Notes under the pieces: model-generated
What the model was told of the DNA's origin: nothing
Database searches by the model: none
The model's input: the letters and a program-made list of their open reading frames with translations, nothing else
Part shown: positions 47,830 to 57,239 of the stretch, piece after piece
Layout: each line of letters opens with the position of its first letter
Position numbering within the stretch: the first letter of the stretch is position 1
DNA from: Chroococcidiopsis sp. TS-821
GTDB taxonomy: Bacteria > Cyanobacteriota > Cyanobacteriia > Cyanobacteriales > Chroococcidiopsidaceae
Assembly: GCF_002939305.1 (NCBI RefSeq)
Contig: NZ_MVDI01000001.1
Location: 744,001-808,000, forward strand
Direction of reading: 5' to 3'
DNA length: 64,000 nucleotides
Position numbers and translations under genes: made by a program

Positions 47830-49341
47830 TTAAAACTCCATTCGCTGATACTCAGCAACGGAGGCTGCTGCGGGTCGGGCACGCTGCCTAGCCCAGTCTC
47901 TCAGGGCAGTAACTTGTTCGGTCATGGTGCGCGATAGTGGCAATGTTGCCTTAATCGCAGCAATAATATCTAACTGCGTAAACTCGCGGTCTTGCGCAAA
48001 GGCTTCATACATCGCAGCAATTAATGCTTGCTCGATTTCTGCACCTGAAAAGCCATCAGCTACTTTGGCAAGCTGTTCGAGATCAAATCGCGAAACATCT
48101 CGTTTACGCTTAACAAGGTGGATTTGGAAAATTTCTTTACGCTCTTCCGCATTGGGAAGGTCAACAAAGAAAATTTCATCAAAGCGCCCTTTCCTTAAAA
48201 ATTCACCAGGTAAACGTTCGACTCGGTTGGCTGTTGCCATCACAAACACTGGAGAGGTTTTCTCTTGCATCCAGGTCAAGAACGAACCGAAAATTCGACT
48301 TGAGGTACCGCCATCAGAATCAGCAGAGCCTGTACCACCTGCAAAGGCTTTATCAAGTTCATCTATGAAGAGAATTGCTGGTGAAATCGATTCTGCCGTC
48401 TTCAAGGCATTACGTAAATTTGCTTCGGAGCGCCCTACCATTGAGCCGTCGTATACTCTACCCATATCAAGGCGGAGTAACGGTAATCCCCAGAGTCGAG
48501 ACGTTGTTTTTGCAATGAGTGACTTTCCGCAACCAGGAACACCCAGAATCAACATTCCCTTTGGTTGGGGCAGTCCGTACTCTCGTGCTCTTTCGGTGAA
48601 AGCATTTGAACGCTGTTTCAACCAGCGTTTGAGTTCTTCTAAACCACCAACAGCCTCTAGAGTTTCGTCTTCTTCGATGAATTCTAAGATGCCGTTACGG
48701 CGAATTAGCTGTTTCTTTTCTGATAAAACAATGTCTACTTCATTCTCGGTCAGTTGACCCTTGGTATAGACTTGAGCCTTACGGTAAACTTTCTCGGCTT
48801 CGTCGCGAGTTAAGCCTAGTGCCGCTTTAAGAAGTTTTTCCCGCGCTTCGGTACTCAATCGCCGATTGCGACTTTGCTCTAACTGCCGAGATAGCACGTC
48901 GTTAAGCTCGGTCATATCTGGAAGGGCAAAGTCAAGGACAACGACTTCTTTTTCTAACTCAATAGGAATTTGCTGCAACGGCGACATCAATATGATGGTT
49001 TTTTGCGTGCCTTTAAAGCTTGCGATCGCATCTCTTAACCATCGTGTTGTTGCGGGCGAATCGATGAAAGGATGCAAATCTTTGAAAATAAATATGCTTG
49101 CTTCGCGTTGGCGAATTACCCATTCAATCGCGGCTTCTGGCGATACAGTATTGTGTTGTGTTATATTCCGGGGTTGACCATACTCAACAATACCGTGGGT
49201 AACAGTCCAGACAAAGATTCGCCGTTGGGGTCGCGTTTGGGCGATCATCGATATTGCCTGCTCAGCCCGTTCTTCCTCGGAGGTCACAAGGTAGATTAGA
49301 GGGTATTGAGCTTGTATTAAGACGCTTAGCTCTTCTTTCAT
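47830..49341 (-). CDS. ycf46: Ycf46-type AAA ATPase
   Basis: The N-terminal third (MKEELSVLIQAQYPLIYLVT to about 200) is specific to Ycf46. The AAA domain (about 255-400) has Walker A GVPGCGKS, Walker B AILFIDELDKAF, and FLRKGRFDEIFFVDLP with the arginine finger region. The length of 503 residues is normal. Members occur in cyanobacteria and plastids; the Synechocystis homologue has been linked to CO2 use and photosynthesis control. It lies upstream of ycf35 and downstream of a small RHH-like gene, all on the minus strand. Confidence 0.92.
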   Translation of the reverse strand: MKEELSVLIQAQYPLIYLVTSEEERAEQAISMIAQTRPQRRIFVWTVTHGIVEYGQPRNITQHNTVSPEAAIEWVIRQREASIFIFKDLHPFIDSPATTRWLRDAIASFKGTQKTIILMSPLQQIPIELEKEVVVLDFALPDMTELNDVLSRQLEQSRNRRLSTEAREKLLKAALGLTRDEAEKVYRKAQVYTKGQLTENEVDIVLSEKKQLIRRNGILEFIEEDETLEAVGGLEELKRWLKQRSNAFTERAREYGLPQPKGMLILGVPGCGKSLIAKTTSRLWGLPLLRLDMGRVYDGSMVGRSEANLRNALKTAESISPAILFIDELDKAFAGGTGSADSDGGTSSRIFGSFLTWMQEKTSPVFVMATANRVERLPGEFLRKGRFDEIFFVDLPNAEERKEIFQIHLVKRKRDVSRFDLEQLAKVADGFSGAEIEQALIAAMYEAFAQDREFTQLDIIAAIKATLPLSRTMTEQVTALRDWARQRARPAAASVAEYQRMEF

Positions 49342-49425
49342 TGCCGACGACCTACTTGGAACCTTAGTTGATGCAGACAGACGTTTGGTAATGTTTAGAC
49401 CATTTAGACCATCAGGATTGAGTCT

Positions 49426-49794
49426 TTAGCAAGGAACTAGTTCTTCGCCTTGCGGACTCGCTCCTACTTGCGGAACCTGTTCCACGGGAACTTCTTCCCG
49501 AACCCCAGGTTGTTCGCCTACTGGAACCATTTCTCCGTTTCGCATGACAAGCGCTGTTTCGCATTCTGGGCAGTTGTACAGGCGATGGTTTCTACCATGA
49601 TTTGCTTCTGCCTCTTCTACCACTTCTGAATGATTTAGATAGAATATCAGAGCTTTTTCTGCGATGTCGGACATTGGCTCTAAATCAATTGCGGCTCGAA
49701 TTTTGAGTTTTCGATGCAATTCTGGCGACAAATACAAAGTAACTTTTTGCTTAGCTTGCATATAACTTTTGAGTGGTCTTACCCGGGTATGCAT
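49426..49794 (-). CDS. Small ribbon-helix-helix-like protein with CPEC motif
   Basis: The 122-residue frame has a segment KQKVTLYLSPELHRKLKIRA followed by AIDLEPMSDIAEKALIFYL, which looks like a ribbon-helix-helix DNA-binding or antitoxin-type fold. A NCPECETALVMRNGEMVPVG segment with only one CxxC follows, then an acidic, Pro/Val-rich tail. ATG 49794 or the ATG 11 codons later (MQAKQKVT) could be the start. It lies 84 bases upstream of ycf46. There is no toxin gene beside it. A DNA-binding regulator of this cluster is possible but unproved. Confidence 0.65.
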   Translation of the reverse strand: MHTRVRPLKSYMQAKQKVTLYLSPELHRKLKIRAAIDLEPMSDIAEKALIFYLNHSEVVEEAEANHGRNHRLYNCPECETALVMRNGEMVPVGEQPGVREEVPVEQVPQVGASPQGEELVPC

Positions 49795-51309
<1,515 letters not shown>

Positions 51310-51322
51310 TCAGGAGTTTATC

Positions 51323-51359
51323 GTCAGTAGTCAGTAGCAACTTATCACTGACGACTGAC
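51323..51359. repeat. Imperfect inverted repeat between sqdB and sqdX
   Basis: GTCAGTAGTCAGT (51323-51335) and ACTGACGACTGAC (51347-51359) pair at 12 of 13 positions around an 11-base loop. The arms are built of a 7-base CTGAC-type unit that recurs just downstream (CAACTGACAACTAAC). There is no T-run, so it may stabilise or pause the message rather than end it. Confidence 0.7.
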
Positions 51360-51393
51360 AATCAAAAAAATAACAACTGACAACTAACAACGT

Positions 51394-52530
51394 ATGCGAA
51401 TCGCCTTATTTACAGAAACCTTTTTACCCAAGGTTGATGGTATTGTCACGCGCCTGAGCCATACCATCGACCATCTCCAGCGTAACGGCAATCAAGTCAT
51501 GGTATTTGCCCCAGAGGGCGGGATTGCGGAGTACAAAGGCGCGAAAATTCATGGCGTCTCAGGCTTTCCCCTACCACTGTATCCAGAGTTGAAATTAGCA
51601 CTACCTCGACCCGCGATTGGTCACGCGTTAGAAAACTTTCAACCGGATATTATTCATGTTGTCAATCCAGCTGTTTTGGGGTTAGCTGGAATATTTTATA
51701 GCAAAGCGCTCAAAATTCCTTTAGTGGCTTCCTACCATACCCATTTACCACAATATCTACAGCATTATGGGTTGGGAATGCTAGAAGGTTTGCTGTGGGA
51801 ACTGCTGAAGACGGGTCACAACCAAGCAGAAATTAATTTGTGTACTTCAACAGCAATGATGCAGGAGTTAGCTGCTCATGGAATTGAACGCATAGCACTG
51901 TGGCAAAGGGGTGTCGATACAGAATTATTTCATCCTGAGCAAGCGAGTCAGGAAATGCGATCGCACCTCAGCCAAGGTCATCCTGAAAAGCCACTTTTGC
52001 TGTATGTTGGGCGGTTGTCTGCGGAAAAAGAAATTGAGCGAATCAAAGCAATTTTGACAGCAATTCCCGAAGCGCGTTTAGCATTGGTGGGTGATGGACC
52101 GCACCGTCATGCCTTAGAAAAGCATTTTGCTCAAACACCGACGCATTTTGTGGGTTATCTCACAGGCAAAGATTTAGCAGCAGCGTTTGCTTCAGCAGAT
52201 GCATTTATTTTTCCTTCACGGACAGAAACGCTAGGATTAGTGCTACTAGAGGCAATGGCCGCTGGATGTCCTGTTGTAGCAGCAAATTCGGGTGGTATTC
52301 CTGATATTGTGACTTCTGGTGTCAATGGTTATTTATTCGAGCCTGATACTGATGATGCGGGTGCGATCGCGGCTACGCAACGCTTATTGGCACAGACACA
52401 AGAGCGCGAAACAATTCGGCAAAATGCCCGTAAAGAGGCAGAACGATGGGGCTGGGGAGCAGCTACGCGCCAGCTACAAGATTATTATACGAGCGTGTTA
52501 ACGCGGAAGCTAGCTAGCTTAACTTGCTAA
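51394..52530 (+). CDS. sqdX: Sulfoquinovosyltransferase SqdX
   Basis: This 378-residue GT4-type glycosyltransferase starts MRIALFTETFLPKVDGIVTR, has YHTHLPQYLQHYGLGMLEGL, WQRGVDTELFHPEQ, LLYVGRLSAEKEIERI and the nucleotide-binding SRTETLGLVLLEAMAAGCPV with the EX7E pattern. It transfers sulfoquinovose to diacylglycerol to make SQDG and follows sqdB, as usual in cyanobacteria. It acts at the membrane surface. The stop is 12 bases from the convergent small gene. Confidence 0.95.
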   Translation: MRIALFTETFLPKVDGIVTRLSHTIDHLQRNGNQVMVFAPEGGIAEYKGAKIHGVSGFPLPLYPELKLALPRPAIGHALENFQPDIIHVVNPAVLGLAGIFYSKALKIPLVASYHTHLPQYLQHYGLGMLEGLLWELLKTGHNQAEINLCTSTAMMQELAAHGIERIALWQRGVDTELFHPEQASQEMRSHLSQGHPEKPLLLYVGRLSAEKEIERIKAILTAIPEARLALVGDGPHRHALEKHFAQTPTHFVGYLTGKDLAAAFASADAFIFPSRTETLGLVLLEAMAAGCPVVAANSGGIPDIVTSGVNGYLFEPDTDDAGAIAATQRLLAQTQERETIRQNARKEAERWGWGAATRQLQDYYTSVLTRKLASLTC

Positions 52531-52542
52531 GCTAAAGGCTAC

Positions 52543-52806
52543 TTATTCCGACGGATGTTCGCTCTCGCCTTGAAAGGGATTTTCCCCAATACCTAACTGC
52601 TTTTTCGTGCGTTTGAGGTCTTTCCATAGCGCATGAATCTGCTTATAAGACTCTTCAGGAGTTAGCTTCCCAGCCGTTTCTAAATTACATATGTAGCTGA
52701 CGCGCTGGGCAAACTCTTGCAGGTTGGCATTGAAAACCAAGTTCTCTGGTTTCACTTTGCCATAGTAGCGACTGCGCGGATAGAGAAATTCAGATTTATT
52801 CGCCAT
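52543..52806 (-). CDS. Small conserved cyanobacterial protein, 87 residues
   Basis: A short soluble, mostly helical protein: EFLYPRSRYYGKVKPENLVF, EFAQRVSYICNLETAGKLTP and ALWKDLKRTKKQLGIG. I recall this type as a conserved cyanobacterial family, possibly DUF7219, but no function is known. It is convergent with sqdX and is 200 bases from radA, which also runs on the minus strand. Confidence 0.7.
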   Translation of the reverse strand: MANKSEFLYPRSRYYGKVKPENLVFNANLQEFAQRVSYICNLETAGKLTPEESYKQIHALWKDLKRTKKQLGIGENPFQGESEHPSE

Positions 52807-53006
52807 CGCAGATCCCGTTTTATAAACGCTCTTAATTATCTAACACCAAGATATATAAACAACAATGCGGATTTTACCGACAACTTTGGAGATGGCGGCT
52901 GCGACTTGTAGTTAGATTTTAATTGATATTACTTAGTATAGCGTTCTGTTGTTAACCATTTCTTAACCATAAATTAACTTTACCTTAGCTTGGTAACTAG
53001 GGTAGT

Positions 53007-54524
53007 TTACTGTTCCTCGTCAAGCAAAGCGGAGTCTGTCAAGTGTTGGGGAGGAATAGCGGCAATAATCGCATCAAGAACTTTAGCAACAGGAATCACT
53101 TCTATGTTGACCTCAGGAAGGTTTTGTCCTTTAGGGACGATCGCGCGTTTGAAACCCAGCTTAGCAGCTTCTTTGAGCCGGAGTTCCATTTGCGAAACTG
53201 CTCGTACTTGTCCGCCCAAGCCCACCTCACCAATCAAAACTGTTCCAGGATCGACGACGCGATCGCGAAACGATGCAACGACAGCAATGGCAACGCCAAG
53301 GTCTACAGCAGGTTCTTCAACGTTCAAACCACCCGCCGAAGCAACGTAGCTATCAAGCTTAGATAGCGGAATACCAACGCGTTTTTCTAAGACAGCAAGA
53401 ATTTGTAACAAACGATTGTAGTCTACACCCGTTGTGGAACGACGTGGGGAGGCATAACTTGTAGGACTGACCAAAGCTTGTAACTCAACCACAATTGGGC
53501 GCGTTCCTTCACAAGCGACAACGATCGCAGTTCCTGGTGCAGGTTCGTCGCGATTTCCTAAAAATAACTCAGATGGATTCGGAACTTCGCGCAATCCGCG
53601 ATCGATCATTTCAAAGATGCCAATTTCATGCGTTGCGCCAAAGCGATTTTTAACAGTTCTTAAAAGTCGATGCGAGGCGAAGCGATCGCCTTCAAAGTAC
53701 AAAACCGTATCGACTAAATGTTCTAAAACTTTAGGTCCTGCTATTGCACCTTCTTTGGTAACATGACCCACAATTAACATTGTTACGTCGTCGCGTTTTG
53801 CGACTTGCATTAAAGCTGCGGTACATTCGCGTACTTGTGCAACGGAACCAGGAGCTGAAGTGAGTGTGGGAAAATAAACTGTTTGAATACTATCGATGAC
53901 AGCAACATTAGGTTTAAGCGAGTCAATTTCTCTTAAAATTTCTTCAAGATCTGTCTCTGGTAAAACATATAAATCTGCACCAACAGCGATATCAGTTGCT
54001 GCAGAATTGGACTGTGGTAAATTAATATTCGCTTCGCCGTTATTTGAGTCATTGATTGGTTTGGCAACTCCTAAACGCGAAGCGCGCAGTTTTACTTGTT
54101 GTCCTGATTCTTCTCCGCAAACATAAAGTATGCGATACTTTTGTGCAAGTTGATTAGAGACTTGTAATAAGAGAGTTGATTTACCAATTCCAGGATCGCC
54201 ACCGATGAGTACTAAAGACCCAGGAACAATTCCTCCGCCCAAAACTCGGTCAAGTTCGCCATAGCCAGAAACCCAACGCATGACTTGGCGATCGCTAATT
54301 TGAGCAAAGGTGAGCGAGGCTCTTGGTTTAGCTGGTTTAGTCGCCGATTTATTATTACTGCGCGTCAGTTGTAAGCCGCCACGGCTTGGTAACGTTGCTG
54401 ATGTTGTCGGCTCGATTTGTTCCTCTAAAGAATTATAAGTTCCGCAGGCAGGGCACTTGCCAAACCACTGGGGAGATTCTGCGCCACATTCATTGCATAC
54501 GTAATAAGTTCGAGGCTTTGGCAT
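53007..54524 (-). CDS. radA: DNA repair protein RadA
   Basis: This 505-residue protein has an N-terminal zinc finger (YVCNECGAESPQWFGKCPAC), an ATPase domain with Walker A GGDPGIGKSTLL, the RadA motif VKNRFGATHEIG and a C-terminal Lon-like domain (GGLNVEEPAVDLGVAIAVVA). It helps branch migration and recombination repair. A Ser/Asn-rich insertion (about residues 160-190) lies inside the ATPase domain. It is divergent from rpaB, with a 170-base gap between them. Confidence 0.96.
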   Translation of the reverse strand: MPKPRTYYVCNECGAESPQWFGKCPACGTYNSLEEQIEPTTSATLPSRGGLQLTRSNNKSATKPAKPRASLTFAQISDRQVMRWVSGYGELDRVLGGGIVPGSLVLIGGDPGIGKSTLLLQVSNQLAQKYRILYVCGEESGQQVKLRASRLGVAKPINDSNNGEANINLPQSNSAATDIAVGADLYVLPETDLEEILREIDSLKPNVAVIDSIQTVYFPTLTSAPGSVAQVRECTAALMQVAKRDDVTMLIVGHVTKEGAIAGPKVLEHLVDTVLYFEGDRFASHRLLRTVKNRFGATHEIGIFEMIDRGLREVPNPSELFLGNRDEPAPGTAIVVACEGTRPIVVELQALVSPTSYASPRRSTTGVDYNRLLQILAVLEKRVGIPLSKLDSYVASAGGLNVEEPAVDLGVAIAVVASFRDRVVDPGTVLIGEVGLGGQVRAVSQMELRLKEAAKLGFKRAIVPKGQNLPEVNIEVIPVAKVLDAIIAAIPPQHLTDSALLDEEQ

Positions 54525-54694
54525 TGGCTATTTGTTAATTGTTAAAATATGTTTAGAGCGAAAGTTTAAAAAAATTTGAAATCAATTTTGAGTGCAAAAC
54601 TTGATTTTTTTTAATGCACAAATCGGCTAAAATTTTAAATTAATGGTACTAAAAATTAAGTTTCATAAAATCCAATTAAGGAGCGCGAAGAAGA

Positions 54695-55423
54695 TTGGAA
54701 AGTCATAAAGAAAAAATCTTAGTAGTAGATGACGAAGCAAGCATACGTCGTATTTTAGAAACCCGACTGTCAATGATTGGTTATGATGTTGTTACCGCAG
54801 CTGACGGGGAAGAAGCACTCGAAACATTTCGGAAAACGCAACCTGACTTAGTTGTACTTGACGTCATGATGCCAAAGCTAGACGGCTACGGAGTTTGTCA
54901 AGAACTACGTAAAGAATCAGACGTCCCAATCATTATGCTAACAGCCCTGGGAGATGTCGCAGACCGCATCACGGGTTTAGAACTAGGTGCGGATGATTAC
55001 GTCGTCAAACCGTTTTCTCCTAAAGAACTCGAAGCGCGAATTCGTTCGGTATTGCGGCGAGTCGATAAAACTGGCGTGACAGGAATTCCGAGTTCTGGTG
55101 TAATTCACGTCGGACAACTACGGATAGATACCAACAAGCGGCAAGTTTATAAAGGAGATGAGCGGATTCGATTAACCGGAATGGAATTTAGTTTGCTTGA
55201 GTTGCTCGTGAGTCGTTCGGGAGAAGCATTCTCGCGCTCAGAGATTCTCCAAGAAGTGTGGGGCTATACTCCTGAAAGACACGTAGATACTCGCGTAGTA
55301 GACGTTCACATTTCGCGGTTGCGTGCCAAATTAGAAGACGATCCGAGTAATCCAGAACTTATTCTAACCGCGCGAGGTACGGGTTATTTGTTTCAACGCA
55401 TCATTGAACCAGGCGAGGAGTAA
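54695..55423 (+). CDS. rpaB: OmpR-family response regulator RpaB (Ycf27)
   Basis: This 242-residue regulator is nearly identical in pattern to RpaB: EKILVVDDEASIRRILETRL, phospho-acceptor Asp in LVVLDVMMPKLDGYGV, PIIMLTALGDVADRI, DDYVVKPFSPKELEARIRSV and the winged-helix end VWGYTPERHVDTRVVDVHIS. RpaB controls high-light genes, photosystem genes and phycobilisome coupling, and is phosphorylated by NblS. The start is TTG 54695, with AAGGAG at 54678-54683; no in-frame ATG lies before the conserved region. The nblS gene is in this window (60837-62795). Confidence 0.96.
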   Translation: MESHKEKILVVDDEASIRRILETRLSMIGYDVVTAADGEEALETFRKTQPDLVVLDVMMPKLDGYGVCQELRKESDVPIIMLTALGDVADRITGLELGADDYVVKPFSPKELEARIRSVLRRVDKTGVTGIPSSGVIHVGQLRIDTNKRQVYKGDERIRLTGMEFSLLELLVSRSGEAFSRSEILQEVWGYTPERHVDTRVVDVHISRLRAKLEDDPSNPELILTARGTGYLFQRIIEPGEE

Positions 55424-55450
55424 GGTAAAGAGCTAGTTGCGTATTGCTAA

Positions 55451-56113
55451 ATGGCTAAACCAGACCAAAATCAATTCTTCCGGCTGTTACCAATCGTGGT
55501 CGGTGCGCTTGGCGGGACATTACTTCTGCTAAACCGTTTATTAACAGCAGAACTAACGGATTCGCAGGCGCGAGCAGATGCGCTGGGAATTATGATGAGC
55601 GCGGTTTTGATTTTAACAGGTTTACTATGGCAGCGAATTACACCGCGATCGCCTGACACCGTAACTTTAGTCGGGCAAGAAGGTTTTGAGATGGCACCAT
55701 TGTCAGAAGCAGCACAAACGGAACTGGCTTGGGCATCGCACTTGCTGTTAACGAATACTGCAACGCGATCGCTAGTAGTCTTTTACCAAGGTCAAGTATT
55801 GCTGCGACGCGGGATTTTAGGTCAAAAATCAGAAGTCAAGCCAGGGGCAATTTTGCAACGCGTGCTAGACAAGCATAAACCTGTTTACCTGGTAGATTTA
55901 AAAATATACCCAGGACGGATCGAATTTGACTACTTGCCAGAAAATACTCAAGGTGTGATAGTACAGCCAATTGGTCAAGAGGGAGCTTTAATCTTAGCAG
56001 CCAATGCACCGCGCAGCTACACTAAGCAAGATGAAAATTGGATCGCTGGAATTGCTGATAAGTTAAGTGTTACGCTGAAAAACTCTACAAACATCGCTCC
56101 TATTTCTGGATGA
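55451..56113 (+). CDS. Cofactor assembly of complex C subunit B (CCB2/CCB4-like)
   Basis: This 220-residue protein has two N-terminal membrane helices (about 10-30 and 42-60; LLPIVVGALGGTLLLLNRLL and ADALGIMMSAVLILTGLLW) and a soluble GAF-like part with TELAWASHLLLTNTATRSLV, LVDLKIYPGRIEFDYLPEN and GVIVQPIGQEGALILA. This architecture matches CCB2/CCB4-type proteins that attach the covalent haem ci to cytochrome b6. It follows rpaB by 27 bases and precedes the DUF456 gene by six, so the three may be co-transcribed. Confidence 0.85.
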   Translation: MAKPDQNQFFRLLPIVVGALGGTLLLLNRLLTAELTDSQARADALGIMMSAVLILTGLLWQRITPRSPDTVTLVGQEGFEMAPLSEAAQTELAWASHLLLTNTATRSLVVFYQGQVLLRRGILGQKSEVKPGAILQRVLDKHKPVYLVDLKIYPGRIEFDYLPENTQGVIVQPIGQEGALILAANAPRSYTKQDENWIAGIADKLSVTLKNSTNIAPISG

Positions 56114-56119
56114 AGCTTT

Positions 56120-56641
56120 ATGCTATTAACGCTGTATTGGGTGCTACTTGCTTTAATGACGATTGGTGTCATTGGGGCTGTGGTTCCAGGAATTCCCGGA
56201 ACTAGTTTAATTTTAATAGCGATTATTATTTGGGGTGTTCTCCAAGGCTCGCTGAGTAGTATTGCTGTACCACTCACGGTCGCGATCGTCGTGTTGCTTG
56301 TCAGTATTGGAATTGATTTTTTAGCAACTTACTGGGGTGCGAAACGTGCTGGGGCAAGTAAATGGGGACAAATTGGTGCAATTGTTGGTTTAATCTTGGG
56401 TTTTTTAGGATTACTACCAACTTTACCTTTTGGTGGACCTTTGCTTGGTATCCTCCTCGGTCCATTGCTAGGAGCGATTATAGGTGAGTATCTGTATCAA
56501 CACAATTGGCAACTAGCCATCAAAGCTGGAGTAGGAATTGTCGTCGGTTCGTTGATTGGAAATTTAGTTCAAGGAGCATTAGCAATTGTTACCTTAAGCG
56601 TTTTCGTGCTCGCAACTTGGTCGCAAGTTACTGGTATCTGA
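56120..56641 (+). CDS. DUF456 membrane protein
   Basis: This 173-residue protein has about five hydrophobic helices with Gly/Pro-rich turns: TIGVIGAVVPGIPGTSLILI, a charged loop at AKRAGASKWGQIG, GLLPTLPFGGPLLGILLGPL and GAIIGEYLYQHNWQLAIKAG. These are features of the DUF456 family, whose function is unknown. It begins six bases after the CCB-like gene and is convergent with the small exported-protein gene at 56686. Confidence 0.88.
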   Translation: MLLTLYWVLLALMTIGVIGAVVPGIPGTSLILIAIIIWGVLQGSLSSIAVPLTVAIVVLLVSIGIDFLATYWGAKRAGASKWGQIGAIVGLILGFLGLLPTLPFGGPLLGILLGPLLGAIIGEYLYQHNWQLAIKAGVGIVVGSLIGNLVQGALAIVTLSVFVLATWSQVTGI

Positions 56642-56685
56642 TAAGCTAGCTTCTCGCTTAGCAGCACTTCTATAAAAATTGGTAT

Positions 56686-57072
56686 TTAGTTGCATTTAAC
56701 GGGTTTTAATCGAACTTGAAGATGACGAGTGAGTACGTGACATTCACCTTGAGTCACCTCAATCTCTAAAACAGAAGTTTCATAGCCATCGCTTGAGGTT
56801 GATACAGTGTATACTCCCGGACGTTCAAAAACTCCTCCATAGATAATTTGTCCTGTTGGAGTTACACCGTTGAGTTGAAGTTCCTCTTGAAAGTTCTGCT
56901 CTTGGACAACAACTTTAGCTTCCAAGGGTAGATTTGTTTGAGCATCAGAAACTGTTACTGTAATTGCAGGTTCTATGCTAGGAGTGCAAAAAGTCATAGT
57001 ATTAGGTTCAGGAGATTGAGCAGATACAAAAACTATTCCAAGAAGAGATAACGAGCTCAGATGTCTATCCAC
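56686..57072 (-). CDS. Small exported protein with carboxypeptidase-regulatory-like fold
   Basis: This 128-residue protein has a short hydrophobic N-terminus (HLSSLSLLGIVFVSAQS) that could be a signal peptide, then a beta-rich domain: ITVTVSDAQTNLPLEAKVVV, IIYGGVFERPGVYTVSTSSD and GYETSVLEIEVTQGECHVLT. This pattern resembles carboxypeptidase regulatory-like (beta-sandwich) domains. It starts with GTG. It lies upstream of nothing obviously related. Function is unknown; the fold call is by eye. Confidence 0.6.
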   Translation of the reverse strand: MDRHLSSLSLLGIVFVSAQSPEPNTMTFCTPSIEPAITVTVSDAQTNLPLEAKVVVQEQNFQEELQLNGVTPTGQIIYGGVFERPGVYTVSTSSDGYETSVLEIEVTQGECHVLTRHLQVRLKPVKCN

Positions 57073-57239
57073 GATCGCTGTCCTCTGCTAATTAATTTTT
57101 TCTATAAAACTGTTAACTAGCAGCCATCTAATTGTAAAAAAAATTATAAAAATAGGTATCAAAGTTTTAACTGTTTAGCCTATCAAAACACTTAACACAT
57201 CACAATCTTAAATTCTCCCAATCTCGAACCTTTGCTATC

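Noticed and set aside
47924-48757. Long plus-strand reading frame (277 codons) opposite ycf46
   Set aside because: It is antisense to a well-supported AAA ATPase, is Ser/Arg-rich without domain features, and follows from the codon use of the real gene.
51310-51393. CRISPR-like repeat cluster
   Set aside because: Units are 7 bases, there are no spacers of constant length and no cas genes are nearby.
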